Below, in pieces: positions 43,716-52,869 of a DNA stretch of 64,000 nucleotides. A model generated the notes under the pieces. The model did no database searches, was not told where the DNA came from, and was given only the letters and a program-made list of their open reading frames with translations. A program made the position numbers and the translations under genes. This DNA is from Rhizosphaericola sp047606825 (lineage in GTDB: Bacteria; Bacteroidota; Bacteroidia; Chitinophagales; Chitinophagaceae): the NCBI GenBank assembly GCA_047606825.1, contig JASGDY010000092.1, positions 69,827 through 133,826 of the forward strand, read 5' to 3'. Each line of letters starts with the position of its first letter. Positions within the stretch are counted from its first letter, which is position 1.

Positions 43716-43723
43716 TATCTTTG
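43716..43723 (+). promoter_or_regulatory. possible -7 box upstream of the ferredoxin reductase gene
   Basis: TATCTTTG matches TAnnTTTG, but no TTTG lies 19-21 nt upstream. It is 111 nt from the start codon. Weak evidence. Confidence 0.3.
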
Positions 43724-43833
43724 TACACACTTTTGTCGCGGCTGGGTAAAATTCCGCATTTCGTAAATGCCGTTGCGCACAAATAATTTAGTTTTGCACA
43801 AAATTTGAAAATCAATATTTACCAGTATCAACA

Positions 43834-44841
43834 ATGATTACAACTGATCTTTGCATCGTAGGGGCTGGTCCGGTGGGACTTTTTGCGGTTTTTGAGGCCG
43901 GATTGTTGAAGATGCGCTGCCATCTTATCGATGCGCTGCCACAAGTCGGTGGGCAGCTTTCCGAAATATATCCCCATAAACCCATATACGATATCCCGGG
44001 CTATCCGTCCGTGAAAGCACAGGAACTGATTGACAACCTTTTGGGTCAGATAGAACCGTTCAAACCGACTTATACGCTCGGCGAACGTGTGGACGAAATC
44101 CAGAAACAGGAAGACAACACCTTCATTGTCAAGACCAACGAAAATACGGAAGTGCACTGCAAGGCCATCTGTATCGCCGGCGGTCTGGGTTGCTTCGAAC
44201 CGCGCAAACCGGTCGTTGAAGGTCTTGAAATATTTGAGAACGGAAAGGGTATTGCCTACATGGTCAAGGATCCTGAACACTTCCGAGACAAGAAAATCGT
44301 ATTGGCCGGAGGTGGCGACTCTGCCCTCGACTGGACGATATACTTGGCTGATGTTGCCAAAGAAGTGACATTGGTACACAGGGGCGATTCTTTCCGAGGT
44401 GCGCCTGCGTCCGCCGACAAGGTTGCCAAACTGGCACAGGAAGGCCGTATCAACCTCTTGCTGAAATCGAATGTGGTTAAAGTGAGCGGCAACGGCATAC
44501 TGAAAGAAGTGCACATCGAAGACGCAGCGAAAGTTACCAGGCCTATAGAAGCCGACCACTTGATTCCCTTGTTTGGTCTTAGTCCTAAATTGGGTCCTAT
44601 TGCCAACTGGGGACTCAACATCGACAAAGGTGCTATCGAAGTGGACAGGGACGAATACGCTACGAACGTTCCCGGCATTTTTGCCATTGGCGACATCAAT
44701 ACCTATCCCGGCAAGCTGAAACTTATCCTTTGCGGTTTCCACGAGGCCGCCCTGATGGCGCACGGCGCATTCAAATATGCTTATCCCGATGCTCACCTGA
44801 GTTTCAAATACACGACGGTGAACGGCGTGCATGGATTTTAA
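43834..44841 (+). CDS. ferredoxin--NADP(+) reductase, thioredoxin-reductase-like
   Basis: Flavoprotein of 335 residues. FAD-binding GAGPVGLFAVFEAGL is at about 8-22, the NADPH motif AGGGDSALDW near 166-175, and the FAD-closing GIFAIGDINTYPG near 284-296. The redox CxxC of true thioredoxin reductase is missing; the position is occupied without a Cys pair, which places it in the FNR2 group that passes electrons between NADPH and ferredoxin. A [2Fe-2S] ferredoxin gene follows 177 nt later and is the natural partner. Confidence 0.9.
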   Translation: MITTDLCIVGAGPVGLFAVFEAGLLKMRCHLIDALPQVGGQLSEIYPHKPIYDIPGYPSVKAQELIDNLLGQIEPFKPTYTLGERVDEIQKQEDNTFIVKTNENTEVHCKAICIAGGLGCFEPRKPVVEGLEIFENGKGIAYMVKDPEHFRDKKIVLAGGGDSALDWTIYLADVAKEVTLVHRGDSFRGAPASADKVAKLAQEGRINLLLKSNVVKVSGNGILKEVHIEDAAKVTRPIEADHLIPLFGLSPKLGPIANWGLNIDKGAIEVDRDEYATNVPGIFAIGDINTYPGKLKLILCGFHEAALMAHGAFKYAYPDAHLSFKYTTVNGVHGF

Positions 44842-44870
44842 GCCAAAAGTAAAAAGGCAAAAACAAAAAG
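44842..44870 (+). repeat. A-rich boundary element, exact core copy
   Basis: The 27-nt core (44844-44870) begins CAAAAGTAAAAAGGC and ends CAAAAACAAAAAG. It starts 3 nt after the reductase stop. Base for base the same as 32937-32963, and as 59296-59322 on the other strand. Confidence 0.85.
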
Positions 44871-44930
44871 TTCCTTTTTCTTTTTACGCCATACACGACA
44901 TTTAGTTTCTAGAAAAAATGGTTATATAGC

Positions 44931-44960
44931 AAAAAGCCTGTCCGATTGGATGGGCTTTTT
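44931..44960 (+). terminator. terminator after the ferredoxin reductase gene
   Basis: AAAAAGCC (44931-44938) pairs with GGCTTTTT (44953-44960), with TGTCC against GGATG inside, and ends in T5. It separates the reductase from the ferredoxin gene, so the two have separate transcripts or read-through. Confidence 0.7.
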
Positions 44961-45018
44961 GATGGACGCGACTTCCCTTACTTTTCCAAAAATCATTTGA
45001 AAGCCTTTATTTTGCACC

Positions 45019-45345
45019 ATGGTAAAATTTATAGTAGAAGACCGCGACGGTTCCCAACAGGAACTGGAAGCACCGGATGACATGGGTCTCAACCTGATGG
45101 AGACGTTGAAAGCGTTCGAATACGAAATCCTGGCAACCTGCGGTGGCATGGCACTCTGCGGCACCTGCCATGTCAAAGTATTGGCTGGCGGCGAAAACCT
45201 ATCAGAGCAGAGCGACGCCGAACTCGACATGCTGGACCTCATCCCCGATTCGGAATCCAACAGCCGCCTAAGCTGCCAGTTGCAGGTCAACGACAGCCTC
45301 GAAGGTTGTACGTTCCAGATCTGTGGTTCGCTTGCGGAGGATTAG
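45019..45345 (+). CDS. [2Fe-2S] ferredoxin, adrenodoxin type
   Basis: Small ferredoxin of 108 residues. Cluster ligands are Cys41, Cys47, Cys50 and Cys86 in ATCGGMALCGTCHV and RLSCQLQV, the C-x5-C-x2-C...C pattern of adrenodoxin-type ferredoxins. N-terminal FIVEDRDGSQQELEAP and the SEQSDAELDMLD segment also fit. Probable partner of the reductase upstream; a role in iron-sulfur cluster assembly or a P450-like electron chain is possible. Confidence 0.93.
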   Translation: MVKFIVEDRDGSQQELEAPDDMGLNLMETLKAFEYEILATCGGMALCGTCHVKVLAGGENLSEQSDAELDMLDLIPDSESNSRLSCQLQVNDSLEGCTFQICGSLAED

Positions 45346-45455
45346 GTGGTTCAATGGCGATTATCATAAACCAACCAATGCCGTTAGCTTTAGCGTTTCA
45401 GTATGGCTGTTGGTGTTATCACCAACCTCCACCACTCCATCCCAAAACTATTGCG

Positions 45456-45463
45456 TACCTTTG
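45456..45463 (+). promoter_or_regulatory. possible -7 box of the deformylase gene
   Basis: TACCTTTG fits TAnnTTTG and lies 28 nt before the start codon, the right distance for a short leader. The TTTG box at -33 is not clear. A Shine-Dalgarno-like AAAGAGGAG at 45477-45485 precedes the ATG, unusual for this phylum. Confidence 0.4.
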
Positions 45464-45490
45464 CCTACCAAAAATTAAAGAGGAGTAGCT

Positions 45491-46066
45491 ATGCTTTTAC
45501 CGATCGTAGGTTATGGTAATAATATTTTACGCGAAAAATGTATGGACATCAACAAGGATTATCCCAACCTGGACAAGCTGATTGCCGATATGTGGGAAAC
45601 GCTGTATGCCAGCAACGGCGTGGGATTGGCGGCACCACAGATTGACCGCAACATCCGCGTGTTTGTCGTGGACAGTGCACAGATATTTGAACATTCCGAA
45701 CCGGGAGACCGGGAATTTCCCGATAAGCCAGGATTCAAAAAAGTGTTCATCAATGCACACATCGTGGACAAAAAAGGCGAAGAATGGCCTTACCAGGAGG
45801 GCTGCCTGAGTATTCCCGGCATCCGCGAAGACATCCTCCGTCCAGAAGAAGTGGCCATTGAATACGTGGACGAAAATTTCCAACCGCACACCGACACTTT
45901 CCACGGTATCACGGCGCGCATCATCCAGCACGAGTACGACCATATCGATGGTAAGCTGTTCATCGACTACCTCAAACCGTTAAAACGCAAGCTGCTCGCA
46001 CGCAAGTTCGACAATATCGTCAAAGGAAATGTCAACGTGGACTATCGAATGAAATTTGCCAAATAA
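45491..46066 (+). CDS. def: peptide deformylase
   Basis: Removes the formyl group from N-terminal methionine. All three motifs are present in the 191-residue protein: GVGLAAPQ (43-50), EGCLSIPG with the metal ligand Cys105, and QHEYDHIDG with His147, Glu148 and His151. Insertions around FEHSEPGDREFPDKPGFKK are typical of the Bacteroidota enzymes. Shine-Dalgarno-like AGGAG just upstream supports the start. Confidence 0.96.
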   Translation: MLLPIVGYGNNILREKCMDINKDYPNLDKLIADMWETLYASNGVGLAAPQIDRNIRVFVVDSAQIFEHSEPGDREFPDKPGFKKVFINAHIVDKKGEEWPYQEGCLSIPGIREDILRPEEVAIEYVDENFQPHTDTFHGITARIIQHEYDHIDGKLFIDYLKPLKRKLLARKFDNIVKGNVNVDYRMKFAK

Positions 46067-46160
46067 TTAAGACTCATATCGGGGTTTTTTGTTTACTTTT
46101 CGGGCAGAAATTTCATCGCCCAACATGCAAAAAAATTGTTTTTGTCATCCTTTTTTATAT

Positions 46161-47099
46161 ATGGGCAAAACCTTTCGGGGCTTTGCTCTTTTTGTTTTTA
46201 CTTATTTGTTTGTCAGCCATGTAAAAGCGCAGACCGACACGACGATATTGGTGGAAAAAGATTCGTTGACATTGCCGTCCGTCATCGTGCGTAGCGGACT
46301 CAACACCCGTGTGCTTCTACGGCGTATCAAGCAGGACTCCACTTTCTACAAAGCTTTCAAAACCTTGCACGTCGTGGGTTACGTAGCGGATAACAACATC
46401 ACGATGCGGGACAAAAAAGGCGAGACAAAAGCAACTTACCAAAGCAAAATCAAACAGGTACACGCCGATGGTTGCCGCTCGATGGACGTGCTCTCCCAAC
46501 AGACAACGGGCGATATGTTCGACAAAAAAGGGAAGTTCAACTACATGACCGCACAGATGTTTGGCAGTCTGTTCCTCACGGATGGCAAGGTCTGTGGCGA
46601 AACCAATATCGTCGGCGACAAACAATTTGACCTTTCGGGAAAATCGGGCATCGAGAAGCACAAGGAACAGTTGAAGATGCTGTTTTTCAATCCCGGGCGC
46701 AAGATTCCCGGCATTCCGTTCATCGGCAACAAACTGGACCTCTACGACGACGCTGCCCGCGAAAAATACAATTACCGCCTCGACACGGTCAATTTTTTTG
46801 GACACAGCACTTACCGTTTTGCCATTACACCCAAACCGGACGCTGGCGGCACCGTCATCGACAACATGACGACCTGGTTCGATGTCCAGACAATGGACGT
46901 ATTGGGACGTACTTACGCGATGAGCTACCACGCTGGATTGTACGGTTTTGACGTGAAGATGAACGTTCGTCTCGCCAATGTCCACGGCGTATTGGTGCCC
47001 GTCGATATGCAGTACGACGGCAACTGGAGCGTGGTGCTGAAAGGCCGGGAAATCGGGACATTCCACGCGCGGCTGTCGGATTTTGACACAAAAGACTAA
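46161..47099 (+). CDS. secreted protein of unknown function
   Basis: Protein of 312 residues. From ATG at 46161 it has a clear signal peptide (MGKTFRGFALFVFTYLFVSH, cleavage near VKAQ), which is why I prefer this start to the longer frame from 46089. Middle part: LNTRVLLRRIKQDSTFYKAF, FNYMTAQMFGSLFLTDGKVC, then FFNPGRKIPGIPFIGNKLDL. It ends in beta strands (YGFDVKMNVRLANVHGVLVP). I recognise this as a type often annotated as hypothetical in Chitinophagaceae, perhaps an LolA/DUF-type outer envelope protein, but no function can be given. Confidence 0.65.
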   Translation: MGKTFRGFALFVFTYLFVSHVKAQTDTTILVEKDSLTLPSVIVRSGLNTRVLLRRIKQDSTFYKAFKTLHVVGYVADNNITMRDKKGETKATYQSKIKQVHADGCRSMDVLSQQTTGDMFDKKGKFNYMTAQMFGSLFLTDGKVCGETNIVGDKQFDLSGKSGIEKHKEQLKMLFFNPGRKIPGIPFIGNKLDLYDDAAREKYNYRLDTVNFFGHSTYRFAITPKPDAGGTVIDNMTTWFDVQTMDVLGRTYAMSYHAGLYGFDVKMNVRLANVHGVLVPVDMQYDGNWSVVLKGREIGTFHARLSDFDTKD

Positions 47100-47169
47100 A
47101 AAAATATAGACACTGCTTAAAATCAGAATAATGGTCTTAAAATAGGAACACGTCTGCACGTCCCTTTTC

Positions 47170-47653
47170 AACTAATCGCCCTGGGCAAACGCATCTCAAT
47201 TATCGCTGCATAAAATGTCCCACGTTTTTTCTTGACAAAAAAAGTGGCAAAAAAGTCAAGTCCGCAAAAGGCGAACGCTACGCGCCAGTCGGGTTGACCC
47301 TTCGGAACATTTCCGGCGGCTGTTGTAACTTTGTAGCTGTTTCAAGCCACGCCGGAAACACCTCCCGTGCCAACCCTCCTTTTCGCTGTTTACGGACGGG
47401 CTCATTGGTGTATTGAGAAAGTCTATAGCATTCTCTCTTGAAAATATAAACGCAGGTTTGAGCTACAAGAGCTCGCCGTCCGACAGCGAAAGTGAGGCGC
47501 AGGGGGGCGGTTTTTTTGGGGAGCAGTTGGGTGCCTAAATAGTTTCAACAGCCAGCAAGAAACGTTCCCGAAACCGTAGCCGAATGGTTCAGAGCATTCA
47601 TAATGTTTTTTCACAATAGGAAAATTTAGATGCGTTTGCCCTAACTAATCGCC
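47170..47653. mobile_element. MITE-like element with 11-bp target duplication
   Basis: Inverted ends GGGCAAACGCATCT (47183-47196) and AGATGCGTTTGCCC (47628-47641) enclose 431 nt. Directly outside are direct repeats AACTAATCGCC (47170-47180 and 47643-47653), i.e. an 11-bp target-site duplication. The element (47181-47642) has no transposase. Its middle has a TTCTTGACAAAAAAAGTGGC stretch and a GTTGACCCTTCGGAAC part that I recall from repetitive Bacteroidota spacers. It fills most of the 622-nt gap before the M28 peptidase gene, with nothing else of note in 47100-47169. Confidence 0.8.
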
Positions 47654-47721
47654 TAACTTTACGTTTTACAAAGGCGATTTTCTTTATTTTTATAAAAATT
47701 CATTTCTAAAAAACAAAAACC

Positions 47722-49380
47722 ATGATAAAAAAACTATCGTACTGTTTGCTGGCAACAGCTCTATTGGCAAGCTGCCAAAACCAACCTAAAACCAATACAG
47801 AGGGTGAACCCGGATTAGAAGCATTCAATGCGGACACGCTGGTTTCCTATATAAAGACCTTGTCGTCGGATGATTTCCAGGGACGTAAACCCTTTACCGA
47901 AGGCGAGACTAAAACCATTGATTTTTTGCAGGCGCAGTTCAAGCGTATCGGACTGGAGCCCGGTAACGGCACGAGTTATTTGCAGGATGTCCCGATGATT
48001 GATATTTTTTCACATCCCGATTCGACGATGCAGGTCAAGTCCGCCAAAGGAGACTTTGTATTGAAAGGTCGCGAGGAATATTCGATCTCCACGCCGCAGA
48101 CCGATTCGGTCGTGAGTCTCGACAATACACCGGTCGTGTTTGCTGGTTACGGTGTCGTTGCACCGGAATACAACTGGAACGACTATGCCGGACTAGACGT
48201 CAAAGGTAAAATCGTGATGGTATTGGTCAATGACCCGGGTTTCAACAACGGCGACACGACTTTGTTCAAGGGAAAGGAAATGACCTATTACGGCCGCTGG
48301 ACTTATAAGTTTGAAGAAGCGATACGGCAAGGTGCCAAAGGTTGCCTTGTCATCCACAGCACCAAAGCGGCGAGTTATCCGTTCAGCGTGGCAGCCAATG
48401 GCTGGAATAATTCCGCCCTGCGTTTAGACAACAAAGGACAAAAACTGTTGGACGTGCAAGGTTGGATTACAACCGAGGGGGCGAAGAAACTGCTCGTTGC
48501 GGGTGGGCAGGACACGAGTCTATTGGCCAAAGCGGACATCCGCGGTTTCAAAGGTGTCGCACTGAACGAAACGCTTTCCACGCACATCCATACCAAAATC
48601 ACACGCAACCAGTCGCACAACGTCATCGGTAAAATCACTGGTACCAAATATCCCAACGAATACATCATCTTCACCGCGCACTGGGACCACCTCGGCATCG
48701 GCACGCCCGACAAAAACGGTGATTCCATCTACAACGGCGCGCTGGACAATGCAAGCGGCGCGGCAGGGCTGCTGGAATTTGCCCAGGCATGGAAAGACCA
48801 GAAAACACCGCCCGAAAGGACGATTCTGTTTCTCTCCGTCACGGGCGAGGAACAGGGGCTGTTGGGTTCGGCTTACTACGCGCAGAATCCCATCTACCCT
48901 GTCGCCAAAACTGTCGCCAACCTCAACGTGGACGAGCTTAACAATTATGGCAAGACCAAGGATATTACCATCGTCGGCAGAGGACAGTCCGACATGGAAG
49001 ACTTGCTGACGGAGGAAGCCCGAAAACGTGGTCGTTACATCGCGTATGACCCGACACCCGAGGCGGGGCATTATTTCCGTTCCGACCATTTCAGTTTTGC
49101 AAAAGTGGGCGTTCCTGCTTTGGCGCAGGGATTCGGTATTGACGTGGAGGGAAAAGGGAAAGAATACGGTAAGAAAAAGGAAGAAGAATTTAACGACAAC
49201 CATTACCACCAACCGTCCGATGAATACCAGCCTGACTGGGATATGAGCGGTGCCGTCGAAGATTTGAAACTACTGTTCCTCATTGGCAAAAGGCTTGCTT
49301 ACGGCCACGATTTCCCCGGTTGGAAAGAAGGTTCGGAATTCAAGGCGATTAGGGACAAGAGCGCGGCGGAAAGGAAATAG
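47722..49380 (+). CDS. M28 family metallopeptidase, lipoprotein
   Basis: Aminopeptidase/carboxypeptidase of 552 residues. Lipobox LLASC makes Cys18 the lipidated residue, so it is anchored in the envelope. A PA domain lies at about 110-260 (VFAGYGVVAPEYNWNDYAGL; KGKIVMVLVNDPG). The M28 zinc site is AHWDHLGIG near 320, DNASGAAGLLEFA (Asp), the catalytic Glu in VTGEEQGLLGS, LNVDELN (Asp) and SDHFSF (His). Family-normal length. A strong hairpin follows. Confidence 0.93.
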   Translation: MIKKLSYCLLATALLASCQNQPKTNTEGEPGLEAFNADTLVSYIKTLSSDDFQGRKPFTEGETKTIDFLQAQFKRIGLEPGNGTSYLQDVPMIDIFSHPDSTMQVKSAKGDFVLKGREEYSISTPQTDSVVSLDNTPVVFAGYGVVAPEYNWNDYAGLDVKGKIVMVLVNDPGFNNGDTTLFKGKEMTYYGRWTYKFEEAIRQGAKGCLVIHSTKAASYPFSVAANGWNNSALRLDNKGQKLLDVQGWITTEGAKKLLVAGGQDTSLLAKADIRGFKGVALNETLSTHIHTKITRNQSHNVIGKITGTKYPNEYIIFTAHWDHLGIGTPDKNGDSIYNGALDNASGAAGLLEFAQAWKDQKTPPERTILFLSVTGEEQGLLGSAYYAQNPIYPVAKTVANLNVDELNNYGKTKDITIVGRGQSDMEDLLTEEARKRGRYIAYDPTPEAGHYFRSDHFSFAKVGVPALAQGFGIDVEGKGKEYGKKKEEEFNDNHYHQPSDEYQPDWDMSGAVEDLKLLFLIGKRLAYGHDFPGWKEGSEFKAIRDKSAAERK

Positions 49381-49449
49381 GTCAATGCGTTTTTCTGTTA
49401 CATTCCAACAAAAGATTATTGTTTTTGTCAGAAAAATGGATTTCATTCT

Positions 49450-49503
49450 CCAAGTCCCATGAAAAAGCATCCGAATCATCGGATGCTTTTTCATGGGACT
49501 TGG
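49450..49503. terminator. bidirectional terminator, 25-bp stem
   Basis: Perfect 25-bp inverted repeat (49450-49474 with 49479-49503) and loop ATCA; arms contain CCAAGTCCCATG, then AAAAAGCATCCGA. It lies between the convergent M28 peptidase gene and the outer-membrane protein gene of the glycerol cluster. Confidence 0.8.
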
Positions 49504-49548
49504 CTTTGTATAGTGTAAGGATTTTTCCTAATACCGTTCTGTAAGCGG

Positions 49549-50364
49549 TTAAAATACATTGAAGGCCAACTGTATGTTTCCCTGTTTGCCGATTACATTC
49601 CAAGACGGAGTAGCGCTTACCGGCAGCACGTATCGGCCGATATGCAGGTTACGACTCAATACAAATCCAATATTGTTAAACCCATCCTTCGAGCCATAAA
49701 ACTGGGACTTGGAATCTTTGTCCGGTTTCAACGCAAAAGAGTAACCAACCAAAAGGCTCAAATCCACGGCCTTGTTCTGGACAACAGGATAGCTTGCCTG
49801 TACATAGGTTGAATAGCGGTTCCCGTCGTTCTTCACGGTACGGTCGCGGCCTTCTATTACCGTGGCCCAATACAGGTTCAACGGCAACTTGTCCGAAACT
49901 GTCCAGCTAGCGGACAAGTCCAGAAAATGTCCTGTCGTATCGGCGTTGTAATTGAAAAAAGAATTGTTGTTCCAGGTTGCATCCGTGGAATAATTGTAGA
50001 TGTCCCACAGGGCAAAAGTGAGATTCTTGACCGGCGAATAGGTGGCATAATAGTCAAATTCACGGTACACACCGTTGGAGCTGTAACCGCCCCATACACC
50101 AGCTTTCAGCTTGCCGTCCCTGGTGCCAACGCCGCCGTCTAGGCCGACCATCCATGAATTGGTGACCGCAAGGCCACGCCACAGGTGCATGGACTTTATC
50201 TGTGTATGTAGGTAGAACGGCGATATCGCTTCCGCAAAAGACGGTGTGCTATCTTCCGTGGCAGCATCTTTTGGGACGCTCTGCGCATTGGGCTTACCTA
50301 TGCAGATGAACAAGGCAAATGACAGGAGTATGCTTATCCTAAGAATTGTCCGCTTTTTTCTCAT
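49549..50364 (-). CDS. putative outer-membrane protein of the glycerol cluster
   Basis: Protein of 271 residues from ATG at 50364 (MRKKRTILRISILLSFALFI), with signal peptide ending NAQS. The mature part begins with a low-complexity stretch, then PFYLHTQIKSMHLWRGLAVT, and has about ten to twelve alternating amphipathic strands (YSSNGVYREFDYYATYS, GHFLDLSASWTV, LSLLVGYSFAL, YVLPVSATPSWNV) ending LAFNVF with a terminal Phe, as in outer-membrane barrels. No known porin family recognised. It is the last gene after glpF, so it may carry glycerol across the outer membrane (inferred from position only). Confidence 0.7.
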   Translation of the reverse strand: MRKKRTILRISILLSFALFICIGKPNAQSVPKDAATEDSTPSFAEAISPFYLHTQIKSMHLWRGLAVTNSWMVGLDGGVGTRDGKLKAGVWGGYSSNGVYREFDYYATYSPVKNLTFALWDIYNYSTDATWNNNSFFNYNADTTGHFLDLSASWTVSDKLPLNLYWATVIEGRDRTVKNDGNRYSTYVQASYPVVQNKAVDLSLLVGYSFALKPDKDSKSQFYGSKDGFNNIGFVLSRNLHIGRYVLPVSATPSWNVIGKQGNIQLAFNVF

Positions 50365-50411
50365 TACTATATTTTTTAAAAGGAAAATAAAATGGAATCT
50401 AGTCGTCAGCA

Positions 50412-51146
50412 CTAATGGAATTGATGGTAGATGTATGCTGCCAACAACGCGCCCAATATCGGGCCGACGACAGGCACCCAGGCATAACCCCAGTTGCTGC
50501 TGCCTTTTCCCTTGATGGGCAAGACGGCGTGCATGATGCGCGGCCCCAAGTCCCTAGCAGGATTGATGGCATATCCCGTCGTACCGCCCAGCGACAAGCC
50601 AATTGACCAAACAATAAACGAAACGGGCAAAGCACCAATAGAACCCATGCCGATGGTCGTTTCCTGCGTATCTTTCAGTTTAGGGTCAGCAAAATGTAAA
50701 ACACAATAAATCAACACAAACGTCCCCAATATCTCACTAATGACATTGAGCGGTGCATTCTTGATTGCAGGCCCTGTACAGAAAACGCCCAATTGCGCAC
50801 CTGGGTCGTCGGCGGTCGCATCAAAATGTTCCTTGTGCATCAACCAAACCAGAAACGCACCCAAAAAAGCTCCGAGAAACTGCGCCAATATAAACAACGG
50901 CACTTTGCTCCACGGAAATTTGCCGGCAGCCGCAAGTCCGATACTCACGGCAGGACTAAGATGAGCACCACTGTATGGTCCAGCAATGACGACAGCTGCA
51001 AAAACAGCCAGTGCCCAGCCAGTCGTAATGACAATCCATCCTGAGCCATTGCCCAAGGTTTTTTTCAGAGAAACATTGGCACATACACCACCGCCCAACA
51101 ATATCAAGACGGCTGTGCCTATTAATTCGGCAGCAAAAGGATTCAT
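50412..51146 (-). CDS. glpF: glycerol facilitator, aquaporin family
   Basis: Six-helix MIP channel of 244 residues. The second half-helix carries NPARDLGPR (195-203), whose Asp marks a glycerol channel. The first half-helix reads SGAHLSPAVSIG, with Ser64 where the NPA motif has Asn. Position next to glpK and glpD supports glycerol uptake. Start at 51146 (MNPFAAELIG); the longer frame from 51308 runs through an intergenic repeat. It has a T-rich boundary relative (51147-51171) just upstream. Confidence 0.9.
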   Translation of the reverse strand: MNPFAAELIGTAVLILLGGGVCANVSLKKTLGNGSGWIVITTGWALAVFAAVVIAGPYSGAHLSPAVSIGLAAAGKFPWSKVPLFILAQFLGAFLGAFLVWLMHKEHFDATADDPGAQLGVFCTGPAIKNAPLNVISEILGTFVLIYCVLHFADPKLKDTQETTIGMGSIGALPVSFIVWSIGLSLGGTTGYAINPARDLGPRIMHAVLPIKGKGSSNWGYAWVPVVGPILGALLAAYIYHQFH

Positions 51147-51251
51147 AGGAAAAGAAGTTAAAAGTGAAAAATGCTCAACGTTGAATGCCCAACGCCTAAC
51201 GCAAAAAACATAATGGCTCTTATTATACTTTGCAAGGGACAGATTAATGTG

Positions 51252-51302
51252 TTCCTTCCCGCAACGTTCCCGACGCGGCGGGAGAGATTGTGCGAAGAAG
51301 AA
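51252..51302. repeat. diverged palindromic repeat in the glpK-glpF gap
   Basis: TTCCTTCCCGCAACGTTCCC then GACGCGGCGGGAGAGATTGT and GCGAAGAAGAA: the same order of parts as the strong hairpin at 53015-53065 but with many mismatches. It is the only recognisable content of the 220-nt gap between glpK and glpF apart from the boundary element. Confidence 0.6.
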
Positions 51303-51366
51303 GTTCAATTTCTACCAAAGGCATTGCCTCTTGCGAAAAGATGTAATTTTCAAATTACCAAATTGG

Positions 51367-52869
51367 CTACTCTTCCACCCATCCTTGGGCGCGTTTTACG
51401 GCTTTATGCCAATAATGGGTCAATTGCTCTTTGGTCTGGGTATCCATTTTCGGCGTGAATACGGTATCGATAGACCATTGCTTTTTGGTCTCTTCCACAT
51501 TGTCCCAATAGCCAATAGCCAGACCCGCCAGATAGGCTGCGCCTAACGAGGTTGTCTCCAATATCTTGGGGCGGATAACCGAACTACCCATCAAGTCCGA
51601 CTGGAACTGCATCAATATATTGTTAGCAACGGCACCTCCGTCCACGCGCAGCTCGGAGGAGGTCTCTCCTGTGTCTGATTCCATACTTTTGATGAGGTCA
51701 TAAACCTGAAAAGCAATTCCTTGCAAAGCTGCTTTTGCGATATGCGCCTTGGTCGTCCCCCTTGTAATGCCAAAAATAGCTCCGCGTGCATACTGGTCCC
51801 AGTACGGTGCGCCTAGCCCCGTCAGCGCAGGGACAAATACAACGCCGTCGGTGTCCTTTATCGAAGAGGCTAGATTTTCGCTGTCGGATGCTTTTTGGAT
51901 GATTTGAAGGCCGTCCCTTAACCATTGGATGGCAGCACCGCCCACAAAGACCGAACCTTCCAGTGCATAGGTAGTCTTACCGTTGATTTTCCAGGCAACG
52001 GTGGTCAATAGATTGTTTTTGGACAGGATGGGCTTGTCCCCAATGTTGAGCAGTAGGAAGCACCCCGTGCCATAGGTGTTCTTGGCCATTCCTTTGTCCA
52101 CGCACATCTGTCCAAACAAGGCGGCCTGTTGGTCGCCGGCAATGCCCGCGATGGGAATCTTGGTGGAAAACAAGGTGGTCGCAGTTTCGCCATATACTTC
52201 GCTGCTTTCCTTAACCTCCGGCAACATGGATGCAGGGACGTTGAAAAGTTCCAACAGATCCGTATCCCAGTCCATGGTGTGTATGTTGAACAACATGGTT
52301 CTAGAGGCATTGGAGACATCGGTTATATGCATTTTCCCTCTTGTAAATTTCCAGACCAGCCAGCTATCGACCGTCCCGAAGCACAGTTCACCTTTCTCTG
52401 CCCGCTCTCTTACGCCCTCCACATTGTCCAGAATCCACTTGAGCTTTGTCGCACAGAAATAGGCGTCGATGACCAAGCCCGTCTTTTCCCGTATTTTCTC
52501 TGTATGGCCTTGTGCTTTCAGCTCATCACAGTAACGCGAGGTTCTCCTGTCCTGCCACACGATGGCGTTGTAGACGGGGTGTCCCGTCTGGCGGTCCCAG
52601 ACGATGGTGGTCTCTCTTTGGTTGGTAATGCCTATCGCCGCTATGTCCAGACCGGTCAGGTCGGACTTTGCAATGACTTCAGCCGCCACGGCGGACTGCG
52701 TGTACCAGATTTCGTTGGGGTCGTGTTCTACCCATCCAGCCTTGGGGAAGATCTGTTCAAAATCTGTCTGGGCGGAGGCGACTATTTCCCCGGAATGGTT
52801 GTAGATGATAGCACGGGAGCTCGTGGTCCCTTGGTCTAATGCTAGGATAAATTTGGATGTAGGTGCCAT
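51367..52869 (-). CDS. glpK: glycerol kinase
   Basis: FGGY-family sugar kinase of 500 residues, which makes glycerol 3-phosphate. The N-terminus ILALDQGTTSSRAIIYNHSG has the phosphate-binding loop; glycerol-binding Arg-Glu of NQRETTIVWDR and Asp in SNASRTMLFNIHTMDWD are present, and GSVFVGGAAIQWLRD is the second FGGY signature. Length and motifs are normal. It lies in the order glpD, glpK, glpF on the minus strand. Confidence 0.97.
   Translation of the reverse strand: MAPTSKFILALDQGTTSSRAIIYNHSGEIVASAQTDFEQIFPKAGWVEHDPNEIWYTQSAVAAEVIAKSDLTGLDIAAIGITNQRETTIVWDRQTGHPVYNAIVWQDRRTSRYCDELKAQGHTEKIREKTGLVIDAYFCATKLKWILDNVEGVRERAEKGELCFGTVDSWLVWKFTRGKMHITDVSNASRTMLFNIHTMDWDTDLLELFNVPASMLPEVKESSEVYGETATTLFSTKIPIAGIAGDQQAALFGQMCVDKGMAKNTYGTGCFLLLNIGDKPILSKNNLLTTVAWKINGKTTYALEGSVFVGGAAIQWLRDGLQIIQKASDSENLASSIKDTDGVVFVPALTGLGAPYWDQYARGAIFGITRGTTKAHIAKAALQGIAFQVYDLIKSMESDTGETSSELRVDGGAVANNILMQFQSDLMGSSVIRPKILETTSLGAAYLAGLAIGYWDNVEETKKQWSIDTVFTPKMDTQTKEQLTHYWHKAVKRAQGWVEE

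Noticed and set aside
43716..43723. Full promoter for the ferredoxin reductase gene
   Set aside because: Only the -7 match is seen; the -33 box is absent at the needed distance, so it is listed with low confidence only.
47181..47642. Coding gene inside the MITE-like element
   Set aside because: No start and no frame of convincing length; translated pieces resemble repetitive spacer peptides often mis-annotated.
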